A stretch of 64,000 nucleotides of DNA, taken from NCBI RefSeq assembly GCF_021441885.1, contig NZ_CP090438.1, positions 496,001 through 560,000 on the forward strand, written 5' to 3'. Of the stretch, positions 8,431 to 18,700 are shown in pieces. The position numbers and the translations under genes are program-made. How positions within the stretch are numbered: position 1 is the stretch's first letter; every line of letters starts with the position of its first letter. The notes under the pieces are model-generated. The model ran no database searches. It was not told the origin of the DNA and saw only the letters and a list, made by a program, of their open reading frames with translations. The DNA comes from Vibrio maritimus (GTDB lineage Bacteria; Pseudomonadota; Gammaproteobacteria; Enterobacterales; Vibrionaceae).

Positions 8431-10827
8431 CTATTTTTCCCTGTTATTAAAGAACTTGGCACGCTGTGTGACCCACTTGTGAGCCCAATCTACTGGCGCA
8501 TCTTGGTAAGCACGTTCAACTGATTGGCTAAGTGTGCGAACGGAAGGGGTGTAATCAATGGCGTTTTTCACCCCTCCGAGCGCCGCAATATCATTGCTGG
8601 TCAGTGAGCGAGGTGTGAACATGAGCGAGTTTAGGTAGACCTCGCCCGACTCAAACTTGCCGTCAGCTGTATCTGTAAATAGCGCTAACCCATTTCTGTC
8701 CATTGACCAAAGTTGTCCTAAACCGGCATAACGCATGGACGCAATAAACTCGCCATCGGCATAGAGCTTGTACGCGACGTCTCCTTCACTGGATGCAAAA
8801 AATACCAAGGCAATTCGATACCAAGTATTAGGCTCAAAATAACCTTCATATTGTGGTGAGACTCCAATATCTCCTTCTGGAGAGAGATAGATGTTGGGTT
8901 GACCATCGTCGTCGTTGGCATCGACAAGGGCTCGGTATTTGTCACTGGCTGGCCATAGCGCATCGAAGACCAACGTGTAATTCGAAATACGGTCAAGACT
9001 TGCGAAATCACCATTCGCTGCATGTTGTGTCGAGAGCTCAAAACGACCATTGCTCAACGCCGTTAGGGCTCCGAGCTTGATAATGTTGCCGATACTACCA
9101 TCAGGCAGTGTAGGAACCGAAAGTGACTCTGTGGTGCCGCAGCTAAGCAAGTTGCTGCCGCAGAGCAGAGCATCGCCAAGTTCATCAGTGAGTTCCACTG
9201 AAGAAGCTTGATTTTGCTCGGTGGCAAAGATGTCACTGCTGTCTGAGAAATTCCAGATTGAAGTGGTGTTGGGGGCATCTTGGTCACAGCTAAACAGTAG
9301 GTCATCGGCATCGAGGTATAAGCAGTTCGCCGTGCGTGAACGCGCATAGTTATCAAAAATCTCCCATGCTTCGGCTATTAGTTCTGCTTCTTCCTTCGTG
9401 TAGTAACTCGCATTGAAAAAAAGCTCTGGATTCCAGGCCGCTGACTTGAATAATCCAATGTTGTAATTCTCCGTTACATCAATATCGTTTACTGCAGGAC
9501 CTCGATAGGCAAGCTCAGTGTCAGATTCAATCATGTTAATCAGCTCATCTCCGCTAACGATGACCTGATATAAGGCGCTGAACCCCGGCGTGTTGGACGG
9601 CTGGCGCTCAATCGGGTAGGCGTTGTGAAAATCCTCTTGTGTCAATGAGCCTGGGGCCCAAATTTCGCTGTCTTCGATCTCATCGCGGTTGAGGAAACTC
9701 GCGTTAATTGTGTAACGTTTTGCTGTCTTCGGAGCGGTAAAGTCGGTCAGGCTGGCATGAAGGATGTCGAGAACTTCGTCGCGTGAGGGCTGTTTTTGAG
9801 AAATTGCGATTTCAGTGCTGGCGTCTGGCGCATAGGTGCCCATGATGCTATCGATCTTGGTTTGAGTGGTTTGATCGATAGGTGAAGATTCAGCAATACT
9901 TTGTGGTTGAGGAGCGCTCGTCGTTGCGGTTTTAGTGGCAAGATCAAAGGTAACCGTAATGTCGGTGTAACCTTTAGCATTAAAGTCAGGTAACACAACC
10001 GTACTGTTGTTAATAAGAGTTGTGGTGGGTGAATCATGGGTATGCCCGCCAAGGACAAGGTCAATACCATCGACAAATTCAGCCAAAGCGGTATCCGTGC
10101 CGTGGCCGAGGTGGCTGAGCATAACCATGTAATCGACCTGCTCACCATAGGCTGAAATGAGCTCTCTTGCACGGTCGTTCCAGTCCCAACGCATGCTAAA
10201 ATCGTCAATAAAATCGCCAGGAGGCGTGACTTCTTGGTCTAGTTCATTCCATGGCCCTGAGGTCATGCCGAAAAATCCGACCTTAACACAGCCCACCTGT
10301 GCAATCGCAAAGTCGACACCGTTAAAGCCTTCCGTATCGTTCCCATAGTAGGATGTATTCGACGCGAGCACGGTGGCAACGTCGTCTCTTGAATACTCTA
10401 ATAACTGTTCAGGGCCCCAAGCAAAGTCGTGATTACCGATAACGCGATAGTCGAATGCGAGCGCCTGAGTTGCTTCGAGTGTCGCATAACCCCCAGACAA
10501 TTGCTCTGCGACCGTACCTTTTTCGTAGTCATCGCCACCATTGGTAAACAGCGTATAGGCGTTGTCGTCAAGGGCAGACAGGTGTGCCTGTTTGATCTTG
10601 CTATAGAATTGTTCTCGATAACCAAAATGGCCATGTAAGTCTGCGACGTGTATGAATCGAATGGTTTGTGACACTGCGCTTGGGTCACAGTCAGGACCAT
10701 GCTTTTTGATTGGTGCGGTAGGAATTGGGTCTCCCAAGGATACCGAACTGTCGTCATTACACCCAACTAATGAGGCGGATGCTAAGGCACTAGACAAAAG
10801 CAGAACAGTAAAACGCGAACGATTCAT
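8431..10827 (-). CDS. 5'-nucleotidase/metallophosphatase lipoprotein with C-terminal LamG-like domain
   Basis: Likely envelope enzyme that removes phosphate from nucleotides or related esters. Metallophosphatase motifs are present in order: HVADLHGHFG, NGGDDYEKG, IGNHDF, LSHLGHG and LGGHTH. A 5'-nucleotidase C-terminal substrate domain follows (INASFLNRDEIEDS to FSALYQVIVSGDEL). The last ~250 residues look like a concanavalin/LamG jelly roll (NYTLVFDALWP, NTWYRIALVFF, YKLYADGEFI), which UshA does not have. I place the start at the ATG at 10827, giving MNRSRFTVLLLSSALAS followed by ASLVGC, a lipobox with Cys at residue 23. The upstream in-frame ATG at 10857 would add ten residues that spoil the signal peptide. 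Neither start has a strong ribosome binding site. Substrate unknown. Confidence 0.85.
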   Translation of the reverse strand: MNRSRFTVLLLSSALASASLVGCNDDSSVSLGDPIPTAPIKKHGPDCDPSAVSQTIRFIHVADLHGHFGYREQFYSKIKQAHLSALDDNAYTLFTNGGDDYEKGTVAEQLSGGYATLEATQALAFDYRVIGNHDFAWGPEQLLEYSRDDVATVLASNTSYYGNDTEGFNGVDFAIAQVGCVKVGFFGMTSGPWNELDQEVTPPGDFIDDFSMRWDWNDRARELISAYGEQVDYMVMLSHLGHGTDTALAEFVDGIDLVLGGHTHDSPTTTLINNSTVVLPDFNAKGYTDITVTFDLATKTATTSAPQPQSIAESSPIDQTTQTKIDSIMGTYAPDASTEIAISQKQPSRDEVLDILHASLTDFTAPKTAKRYTINASFLNRDEIEDSEIWAPGSLTQEDFHNAYPIERQPSNTPGFSALYQVIVSGDELINMIESDTELAYRGPAVNDIDVTENYNIGLFKSAAWNPELFFNASYYTKEEAELIAEAWEIFDNYARSRTANCLYLDADDLLFSCDQDAPNTTSIWNFSDSSDIFATEQNQASSVELTDELGDALLCGSNLLSCGTTESLSVPTLPDGSIGNIIKLGALTALSNGRFELSTQHAANGDFASLDRISNYTLVFDALWPASDKYRALVDANDDDGQPNIYLSPEGDIGVSPQYEGYFEPNTWYRIALVFFASSEGDVAYKLYADGEFIASMRYAGLGQLWSMDRNGLALFTDTADGKFESGEVYLNSLMFTPRSLTSNDIAALGGVKNAIDYTPSVRTLSQSVERAYQDAPVDWAHKWVTQRAKFFNNREK

Positions 10828-11169
10828 AGTAATTATAAACTGGTGGAATATCCCCATAGAATACCAGATTGCGGGTCACGGGTTATCGTATGTTGTCGCG
10901 TTATTGGTGGGTTTTATGGTTTGGTTCGCATTCGCGACTTAACGAGACGGTTTTTTTAGGGCGAGGGGATGGCATTGAGCGTATTTATGAAGGCTGGTTA
11001 ATCGCATCTCGCCAATAAATCCTGTGAATTTTTTGCGTTAAGTAAGGAAACTGTAAGAAAATGGGGGTTTCCTCCAATGTTTCTGCTTCAATGCCTTGCT
11101 GTGATGGCGCGGCATTGGTACATTTAGTGCAATTTTTGTCTTCTAATTCTTGCAGGACGAGCGAAGAAT
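10828..11169. other. Divergent intergenic region between nucleotidase gene and mreB
   Basis: About 340 nt without a supportable gene. It must hold the promoters for the minus-strand lipoprotein gene and for mreB. An imperfectly placed inverted repeat GGAAAC/GTTTCC (11046-11051 and 11067-11072) lies about 100 nt before mreB. mreB is preceded by CAGGACGAGCGAAGAAT, with GGAC/GAGCG as its Shine-Dalgarno region. A 96-codon open frame that starts inside the nucleotidase gene and runs into this gap has no protein-like features and is not called. Confidence 0.5.
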
Positions 11170-12213
11170 ATGTTTAAAAAACTGCGTGGCATGTTTTCTA
11201 ACGACCTATCGATTGATTTAGGTACTGCCAACACACTGATTTATGTAAAAGGACAGGGTATCGTCCTAGACGAGCCTTCTGTTGTAGCTATCCGTCAAGA
11301 CCGTGCGGGTTCAGCGAAGAGCGTTGCGGCCGTCGGTCATGCAGCGAAACAGATGCTAGGTCGTACACCTGGTAACATTTCTGCCATTCGTCCGATGAAA
11401 GATGGCGTAATCGCTGACTTCTACGTGACTGAGAAAATGCTTCAGCACTTCATCAAGCAAGTGCATGACAACAGCGTACTCAAGCCAAGCCCGCGTGTAC
11501 TTGTCTGTGTCCCTTGTGGTTCTACTCAAGTTGAACGTCGTGCGATTCGCGAATCGGCACTGGGTGCGGGTGCGCGCGAAGTGTACCTAATTGATGAGCC
11601 AATGGCAGCGGCAATTGGTGCTGGTCTTCGCGTGTCTGAGCCAACGGGTTCAATGGTGGTCGATATCGGTGGTGGTACGACTGAAGTTGCGGTTATTTCG
11701 CTAAACGGCGTAGTTTATTCATCGTCTGTTCGTATCGGTGGTGACCGTTTCGACGAAGCGATCATCAACTACGTTCGCCGTAACTACGGTAGCTTGATTG
11801 GTGAAGCAACGGCTGAAAAGATCAAACACGAGATCGGCTCTGCGTATCCAGGTGATACTGTTGAAGAGATCGAGGTTCGTGGTCGCAACCTTGCAGAGGG
11901 TGTGCCACGTAGCTTTAGCCTAAACTCAAACGAGATCCTAGAGGCGCTTCAAGAGCCACTAACGGGTATCGTATCTGCTGTGATGGTTGCGCTAGAGCAG
12001 TGTCCACCAGAGCTAGCATCGGATATCTCTGAAAACGGTATGGTACTAACAGGTGGCGGTGCACTGCTTCGTGACCTTGACCGCCTGCTAACAGAAGAGA
12101 CGGGTATTCCAGTTGTTATCGCTGAAGATCCACTAACGTGTGTGGCTCGTGGTGGCGGTAAAGCGCTAGAAATGATCGACATGCACGGTGGCGATCTATT
12201 TACAGAAGAATAA
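11170..12213 (+). CDS. mreB: Rod shape-determining actin homologue MreB
   Basis: Cytoplasmic actin-like ATPase that forms membrane-bound filaments and organises lateral-wall peptidoglycan synthesis. The N terminus MFKKLRGMFSNDLSIDLG carries the amphipathic membrane helix. SIDLGTANTLIYVKG is the phosphate-1 loop, VVDIGGGTTEVAVISL phosphate-2, and LTGGGALLRDLDRLL the adenosine motif. The length of 347 aa is exact for the family. It is the first gene of mreBCD. A hairpin separates it from mreC, in line with the usual excess of MreB over MreC/MreD. Confidence 0.98.
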   Translation: MFKKLRGMFSNDLSIDLGTANTLIYVKGQGIVLDEPSVVAIRQDRAGSAKSVAAVGHAAKQMLGRTPGNISAIRPMKDGVIADFYVTEKMLQHFIKQVHDNSVLKPSPRVLVCVPCGSTQVERRAIRESALGAGAREVYLIDEPMAAAIGAGLRVSEPTGSMVVDIGGGTTEVAVISLNGVVYSSSVRIGGDRFDEAIINYVRRNYGSLIGEATAEKIKHEIGSAYPGDTVEEIEVRGRNLAEGVPRSFSLNSNEILEALQEPLTGIVSAVMVALEQCPPELASDISENGMVLTGGGALLRDLDRLLTEETGIPVVIAEDPLTCVARGGGKALEMIDMHGGDLFTEE

Positions 12214-12221
12214 TGGTTTCT

Positions 12222-12252
12222 CTCTAGTTTTGGTGTGGCACTAAAACTAGAG
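12222..12252 (+). other. Stem-loop between mreB and mreC
   Basis: CTCTAGTTTT (12222-12231) pairs perfectly with AAAACTAGAG (12243-12252) around an 11-nt loop. No U-run follows, so it is more likely an mRNA processing or stability element, or a weak attenuator, than a strong terminator. Confidence 0.5.
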
Positions 12253-12274
12253 TCCACATCAAGGTTATGCGTAC

Positions 12275-13138
12275 ATGAAACCAATATTTGGTCGAGGTCC
12301 TTCTTTACAACTTCGGTTATTTCTTGCTGTTACATTATCAGCCGGCTTAATGCTGGCTGATAGTCGTTTAGACACATTCTCAAATTTTCGCTACTTGTTG
12401 AACAGTGCCGTGGCACCGATTCAATATGCGGCTAACCTTCCTCGCTCGATGTTTGACGGCGTTTATGAACGCCTAAATACCCGTCAGGGCTTGGCAGAGC
12501 AAAACATTAACCTCAAACGAGAGGTGCTTCGCTTAAAAAGCGATTTAATTTTGCTTGACCAATATCGTGAAGAAAACCAACGCTTTAGAGAACTTCTTGG
12601 CTCATCATTTGTCCGAGACGAGAAGAAGGTGGTGACCGAAGTAATGGCGGTCGATACCTCTCCGTATCGCCACCAAGTGGTGATCGATAAAGGCCGCATT
12701 GATGGCGTTTATGAAGGTCAGCCGGTGATCAATGAGAACGGTATTGTCGGTCAGGTTACCTTTGTTGGTGCTCACAACAGTCGAATTATGTTGCTCACTG
12801 ACTCGAACAGCGCGATTCCAGTTCAAGTTATCCGAAATGATATTCGTGTTATTGGGTCAGGTAATGGATCCATTGATGAAATACAGTTGGAACACATTCC
12901 AACCAGTACGGATATTCAGCCTGACGATTTACTCGTCACCTCAGGTCTAGGTGGTATCTATCCTGAGGGGTACCCGGTGGCTCATGTCAAATCGGTTCAA
13001 CGTGACAATCGCCGAGAGTTTGCCAATATCGTCGCGGAGCCGGTAGTGGATTTTGACAGATTACGTTACCTACTGCTGATCTGGCCAAATAACGACAGGC
13101 AACAGCAAGAAGTGGAAGATATCCTCAATGCAGAATAA
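12275..13138 (+). CDS. mreC: Rod shape-determining protein MreC
   Basis: Bitopic inner-membrane protein that links cytoplasmic MreB to the periplasmic PBP2/RodA wall machinery. Residues ~10-30 (LQLRLFLAVTLSAGLMLAD) form the membrane helix. Residues ~65-110 form a coiled coil (NINLKREVLRLKSDLILLDQ), and the rest is the paired beta-barrel domain (VVIDKGRIDGVYEGQPVIN, GIVGQV). The 287-aa length is normal. It ends 17 nt before mreD. Confidence 0.96.
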   Translation: MKPIFGRGPSLQLRLFLAVTLSAGLMLADSRLDTFSNFRYLLNSAVAPIQYAANLPRSMFDGVYERLNTRQGLAEQNINLKREVLRLKSDLILLDQYREENQRFRELLGSSFVRDEKKVVTEVMAVDTSPYRHQVVIDKGRIDGVYEGQPVINENGIVGQVTFVGAHNSRIMLLTDSNSAIPVQVIRNDIRVIGSGNGSIDEIQLEHIPTSTDIQPDDLLVTSGLGGIYPEGYPVAHVKSVQRDNRREFANIVAEPVVDFDRLRYLLLIWPNNDRQQQEVEDILNAE

Positions 13139-13155
13139 AGGACTAACACACAATC

Positions 13156-13644
13156 ATGGCTAACAGTTCATTTCGCAGTCATATGGTGATTGGCACATCG
13201 TTGTTGGTCGCACTCGTTCTGCAAACTATTCCCTGGCCTGGCGTATTGGATTTCATCCGTCCTTCATGGCTGTTTTTAGTACTCGGATATTGGGTGCTGG
13301 CCTTGCCGCATCGTGTCAATGTGGGTACTGCTCTGTTTGTCGGTTTAGTCTGGGATCTGCTTGTCGGTTCTACGCTAGGTATCCGCGGCATGATGATGTC
13401 GATAGTCGTCTACGTTATAGCGTTAAACTTCTTAGTACTCAGGAACATGGCGTTATGGCAGCAGGCAACCATCATGGCATTGCTTTCTATGGTGCTCGAG
13501 GTGTGCATCTTTTTCGGCGAGTATTTGATCCAAGACGTGACTTTTAATCCGATGTCGCTGTGGAGCGGTCTGATTAACTGTATACTTTGGCCATGGATGT
13601 TTTTACTGCTGCGTCGTGTAAGAAGGCATTGGCATGTCAGATAG
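13156..13644 (+). CDS. mreD: Rod shape-determining protein MreD
   Basis: Small polytopic inner-membrane protein of the elongasome. The 162 residues contain about five hydrophobic segments. The family-typical phrases RPSWLFLVLGYWVLALPHRV and GLVWDLLVGSTLGIRG are clear. The coding region overlaps the next gene (maf) by 11 nt, so the two are probably translationally coupled. Confidence 0.95.
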   Translation: MANSSFRSHMVIGTSLLVALVLQTIPWPGVLDFIRPSWLFLVLGYWVLALPHRVNVGTALFVGLVWDLLVGSTLGIRGMMMSIVVYVIALNFLVLRNMALWQQATIMALLSMVLEVCIFFGEYLIQDVTFNPMSLWSGLINCILWPWMFLLLRRVRRHWHVR

Positions 13645-14218
13645 AGCTCACTCTTTGATTATTGTATTGGCATCGACGTCACCTAGGCGGCGTGAATTAC
13701 TGACTCAACTGGGTTACGATTTTTCGATTGTCAGCCCAGACATTGAAGAGCAAAAGCAAGCGAGTGAGTCTCCCGAGCAATATGTTGAGCGCCTATCGCT
13801 AGAAAAAGCGCAAGCCGGGTTAGCATTAAGCAAGCCCAATAGTGTGGTTGTTGGCTCTGATACGGTCGTCGTGCTCGATGAGACGGTATTAGAAAAACCA
13901 AGTGATTTCAGTCACTCTAGAGCTATGCTCAGCAGCATGTCTGGACGAAAACACCAAGTACTGACAGCGGTCAGTGTAGTAAGCGAATTAAAGCAAGCAT
14001 CGGTGGTTGTGACGACCGATGTGTGGTTCAAACCCCTTAGCGAACAAGAAATAGAACAATATTGGCAAAGCGGTGAACCCAAAGATAAAGCTGGCAGTTA
14101 TGGTATCCAAGGATTAGGTGGGCGTTTTGTCACTCGTATCGAGGGCAGTTATTACGCTGTTATGGGACTGCCACTGTATGAAACTGACCAGCTCTTGCAA
14201 GAATTTATAAATAATTAA
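13634..14218 (+). CDS. maf: Maf-type nucleoside triphosphate pyrophosphatase (YhdE-like)
   Basis: House-cleaning enzyme hydrolysing dTTP/UTP and modified pyrimidine NTPs to monophosphates. LASTSPRRRELLTQLG near the N terminus is the Maf nucleotide-binding motif. SDTVV (catalytic Asp region) and DKAGSYGIQGLGG are also present. The RR-containing N-terminal motif and position after mreD match the YhdE subgroup (dTTPase/UTPase) rather than YceF (m7GTPase), but this is inferred. It overlaps mreD by 11 nt and lies 18 nt before rng. Confidence 0.93.
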   Translation: MSDRAHSLIIVLASTSPRRRELLTQLGYDFSIVSPDIEEQKQASESPEQYVERLSLEKAQAGLALSKPNSVVVGSDTVVVLDETVLEKPSDFSHSRAMLSSMSGRKHQVLTAVSVVSELKQASVVVTTDVWFKPLSEQEIEQYWQSGEPKDKAGSYGIQGLGGRFVTRIEGSYYAVMGLPLYETDQLLQEFINN

Positions 14219-14236
14219 AAATATTGAGGTGCGCTC

Positions 14237-15706
14237 ATGAGTGCAGAGCTGTTGATAAACGTAACTCCTAGTGAAACAAGAGTTGCGATGATTGAAAGTG
14301 GAATTCTACAAGAAGTCCATATTGAGCGCGAAGCAAAGCGTGGCATCGTTGGTAATATCTACAAAGGCAAGGTAAGCCGCGTTTTACCGGGTATGCAGGC
14401 GGCGTTCGTTGACATTGGCCTAGAGAAAGCGGCTTTCTTGCATGCCTCTGATATCGTTCCTCACACTGAGTGTGTTGCCGAGAATGAGAAAAAACAGTTC
14501 CAAGTTCGCGATATTTCTGAGCTGGTTCGCCAAGGTCAGGATATTGTTGTGCAAGTCGTTAAAGACCCGCTAGGCACCAAAGGCGCGCGTCTCACTACCG
14601 ACATTACCTTGCCATCTCGTTATCTCGTCTTTATGCCTGGAGCCAGTCATGTTGGCGTGTCTCAGCGCATTGAGAGTGAAGAAGAGCGCTTGCGTCTTAA
14701 GCAGGTTGTCGCCGCGCATTGCGATGAAAATGGTGGCTTTATCATCCGAACTGCGGCAGAAGGTGCCAATGAGAAAGAGCTTGCTCAAGATGCTGCTTTT
14801 CTAAAGCGACTTTGGCTCAAAATCAACGAGCGCCGGTCTAAATACAAAACTCGCTCGACGCTATACGGTGAATTGGGCTTAGCTCATCGTATCTTGCGTG
14901 ATTTTGTTGGCACAGAGATCACCCGCATTCAAGTCGACTCTCGCCTTATCTATGAGAGCCTAAAAGAGTTCACCAGTGAGTTCGTACCTGAGCTGGAATC
15001 TTTGCTCGAGCTGTACGAAGGTGATAAGCCTATCTTCGATATGTTTGACACTGAGAATGAGATTCAGCGCTCACTGGAACGCAAAGTTGATCTTAAATCT
15101 GGTGGTTACCTGATCATCGATCAAACCGAAGCCATGACCACAGTGGATATCAATACTGGCGCGTTTGTGGGCCGACGTAACCTAGAAGAGACCATCTTCA
15201 ATACCAATGTTGAAGCGACGCAAGCCATTGCTCGTCAGCTGCGACTTCGTAATCTTGGTGGCATCATTATTATCGATTTTATTGATATGGGGCTTGATGA
15301 GCACCGTCAGCGCGTTTTGACGTCATTGGAAGCTGCGCTAGCCAAAGATCGAGTAAAAACCAACATCAATGGCTTTACTCAGCTTGGTTTAGTCGAGATG
15401 ACTCGTAAGCGCACACGCGAAAGTATTGAACATGTCCTATGTAGCGGTTGTCCAACATGTGAGGGGCGTGGTTCAGTGAAGACGGTCGAGACAGTCTGTT
15501 ACGAGATCCTGAGAGAAATCACGCGCGTTAACCGTGCTTACGATGCCGATAACTTTGTGGTTTATGCGGCGCCTGCTGTGGCGGATGCGCTTGAGGGTGA
15601 TGAGTCACATGCGCTTGCTGAGCTTGAAGTCTTTATTGGTAAGCAAGTGCGTATTCAAGCAGAGCCTTTGTATATTCAAGAACAATTTGACGTTGTTATG
15701 ATGTGA
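14237..15706 (+). CDS. rng: Ribonuclease G
   Basis: Endoribonuclease of the RNase E/G family that matures the 5' end of 16S rRNA and decays selected mRNAs. An S1 domain occupies about residues 38-130 (IVGNIYKGKVSRVLPGMQAA). The DNase I-like catalytic core has Asp in TTVDINTGAFVG and in IIIDFIDM, and the Zn-link CPTCEGRG follows (CPxC). The 489-aa length equals E. coli RNase G and lacks the long RNase E C-terminal scaffold. It sits between maf and yhdP as in other gammaproteobacteria. Confidence 0.96.
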   Translation: MSAELLINVTPSETRVAMIESGILQEVHIEREAKRGIVGNIYKGKVSRVLPGMQAAFVDIGLEKAAFLHASDIVPHTECVAENEKKQFQVRDISELVRQGQDIVVQVVKDPLGTKGARLTTDITLPSRYLVFMPGASHVGVSQRIESEEERLRLKQVVAAHCDENGGFIIRTAAEGANEKELAQDAAFLKRLWLKINERRSKYKTRSTLYGELGLAHRILRDFVGTEITRIQVDSRLIYESLKEFTSEFVPELESLLELYEGDKPIFDMFDTENEIQRSLERKVDLKSGGYLIIDQTEAMTTVDINTGAFVGRRNLEETIFNTNVEATQAIARQLRLRNLGGIIIIDFIDMGLDEHRQRVLTSLEAALAKDRVKTNINGFTQLGLVEMTRKRTRESIEHVLCSGCPTCEGRGSVKTVETVCYEILREITRVNRAYDADNFVVYAAPAVADALEGDESHALAELEVFIGKQVRIQAEPLYIQEQFDVVMM

Positions 15707-15716
15707 TGAGAAGTTT

Positions 15717-18700
15717 GTGAGTCCTCGCGTTAATCAAATCGTACGCCTATTTCTTTGGCTTCTACTGACCGTGTTGGTGCTGCTTGCCTCCACGGTCACA
15801 GTGCTGCGTGTGGGCTTGCCACAACTCAATAAAATCCAGCCTGAGATTGTCACTTGGATCAATCAAGGGACCGGACTTAACGTCTCGCTTAAAGATGTTC
15901 GCGGTTTTTGGCGAAATACCCACCCCTCCATCTCACTTCAAGGGGTCTCCGTTGGCCTGCCTGATAGCCCTGAAACTGAGTTCAAGGTGGCGAACCTAGA
16001 ACTGGAGTTCGACCTCATACAAACTCTATTGCAGCAGCAACCCGTACTTGCTGACATGGTCATCAATGACATGGTGCTCGATGTTCGTTCGGTGGATTTG
16101 CTAAAAGCAACGGAGAGTACGGATTCAGAGCAAGATAAGACGCCTGCCAAAAGTGGCGAGCAGTTAATTCAGCGACTCGACAACTTGTTGCTACGTCAAT
16201 TGGACCGCTTTACCGTCGCTAACTCGAGCATTCATTACACCTCGATCTCGGGTGAAGCGCGTCAGCTTGAAATCGAAAACCTTCAATGGCGCAATGAGCA
16301 GCGTCGCCACCTTGCTCAGGGGGTGGTATCGATTGCCGATGTGAACCTAAATGCGCTCGAGGTGCGTGCCGACTTTATCGATAATGGTTCTTTAACGAGC
16401 GTCAGTGGCGATTTTTATGTCTCTGTTGAACAGATGTCGTTGACGCCATGGCTATCACAAGAGCAAAGAGAGCAAACAGGTATCGAAACGGGTTCAGTCA
16501 GTTCACGAGCTTGGTTAAAGCTTGAGGATAGCAAAGCAAAAGAAGCGTATCTTGAAGTACTGCCGTCAGAGCTCTCTTGGTCAAAAGCTAACACGCAGCA
16601 TGATCTCATTGTCGAGTCGGCGGTACTGCACCTCTTGCCATCTGAATCTGGTTGGCAACTAAACGTTCATCAAGTCAACGCTCGAACCGATGATATTGCT
16701 TGGCCGGAGCTCGATGTTGCGGTGGATTGGAATCGTGATAATCAGTGGCAGGTGAATGTCTCTCAGTTAGACGTTAATGCACTCAAGCCATTAACCACAT
16801 TGAGCAACAATGCAACTCTAAATGACTGGCTTACCAAGCTAAACCCTGGTGGTCGCATTGAGGATATACGCGTTTCCCAACTTGATGGTGAGGGTTCACT
16901 GAAATACTCGGCCAAGTTGCAGCAAGTATCCATGTCACAATGGGCGCTGTTGCCTGGCTTTTCGCAGGTTTCTGGTCAGGTTCGCGGTAATACTGAGCGA
17001 GCTTATGCTCGCGTATCAGTGATTGATGACAGATTTCCATACGGTGATGTGTTTCAAGCGCCGCTGAATATCAAACAAGGTCTTGTTGATATCCATTGGG
17101 AGAACCATGGTGAGCAAGGTTGGTCACTGTGGTCAGATAAAGTGACGGCGGCAACGCCCGATCTTCAGGTGCTTGGTGCATTTAGGCTCGATTTTCCGAA
17201 AGACGACAGCCCATTTCTATCTTTTTACGCTGAAGCCGACTTGTACAATGCCGGTGAAGTCTGGCGTTATCTCCCAACGCTGGCGATGGGGCAAAGCCTG
17301 ACGGATTACTTGTCTGCTGCCATTCAAGCGGGTCGCGTAAACACCTCAAAACTGCTTTGGTATGGCAGATTGTCTGATTTCCCGTACCGAGAAAACAACG
17401 GTATGTTCCAAGCCTTTGTTGGCTTGAGAGATGCGAAGTTTAGTTTTGATACCAATTGGCCGCCGCTTACGGACTTGCAACTCGATCTGCTGTTCCAAAA
17501 TGAAAGCATGCACCTAGATTCTCGTGCTGCAACTCTAATGAACGTTAAGGGACAACGCATCACAGGTCGTATTCCTGTGCTGAGCGGCGATGGCCACCTA
17601 GAGATTGAAGCGAAAGCGAAAGGCAAAGGCAGTGCGGTACGCGATTATATGACGGCGTCGCCATTAGTCGACTCAGTCGGTGCGGCGCTGACAGCCGTGC
17701 AGGTGAGTGGTGACGTCAATGCCGATTTCCAGCTTTACATTCCGTTTTCAGGCGATAGCACGCCATCACGAGCGTGGGGTTTTGCTGAGCTGAGTAATAA
17801 CCATGTTGAAATCGATGCGCCACCTATGACGTTAGAGCAGGTGTCTGGTCGAGTTGAGTTCGATAATGATGTGGTGAAAGCGACAGGGTTGTCGGCTAAC
17901 TTACTGGATCAGCCAATCAACCTTGATTTCCAAGGCCAGAATGCGGGCAAGGGCTATGCGGTGAACATTGATGCCGTGGGCGATTGGAAAATGGCACCAT
18001 TAGAGCCGTATATCGGTGACAAAGTAGTCAGCCGATTAGCGGGGCACTCACCTTGGCATTTGGATGTCGATATTCAGCTCAATGACGTTGGCTTTACTTA
18101 TCAATTGGATCTCGATGCCAACTTGACAACCATTGCCAGCCAGTATCCTTATCCGCTCAGCAAGGCATTCGGAGAGAAGGGGAAGGCGCGACTTCAGGCA
18201 TCGGGAAATCAAGAAAGCATCTCTGCTCGATTGCAGCTGCCGTCCGTTAAGTATCAGACGGAAATTGATATCACCAAAGACGTCCCTGTTCTAGAAGCGA
18301 CGAACTTAGTACTCGGTGAGGGCGGCTTCAAGATTAGCCCGATTGTCGGTCACTATGTGCAGGTGCGCTCGGATAAATTGAACCTTGACCAATGGAGTGA
18401 AGTATTCAAAGAGCCGCCAAGCGATAAAAAAGCGGTGCTCGATGATTTACCTAAACCAGAACTCCCTCTGCCACGAAGAGCCACAGTCGAGGCGAAGGAA
18501 CTGACGTTAGGTGGCATCGAATGGCATGATGTGGACTTCGATGCTAGATATAAGAAAGGGGGCTGGCAGTTCTCTTTAGATAGCCAAGAGGCGAAAGGTG
18601 AAGCAAGTTATAGCGACAATAACGAGCTACATTTAGCACTTAATCGTCTACACATCTATGTTCCAGAGCTCGATGAGCTTGCTGAAGAAGATGAATCGAT

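Noticed and set aside
9747..10208. 153-codon frame overlapping the nucleotidase gene on the same strand
   Set aside because: Lies entirely inside a well-supported coding region in another frame, with a low-complexity Leu-rich product.
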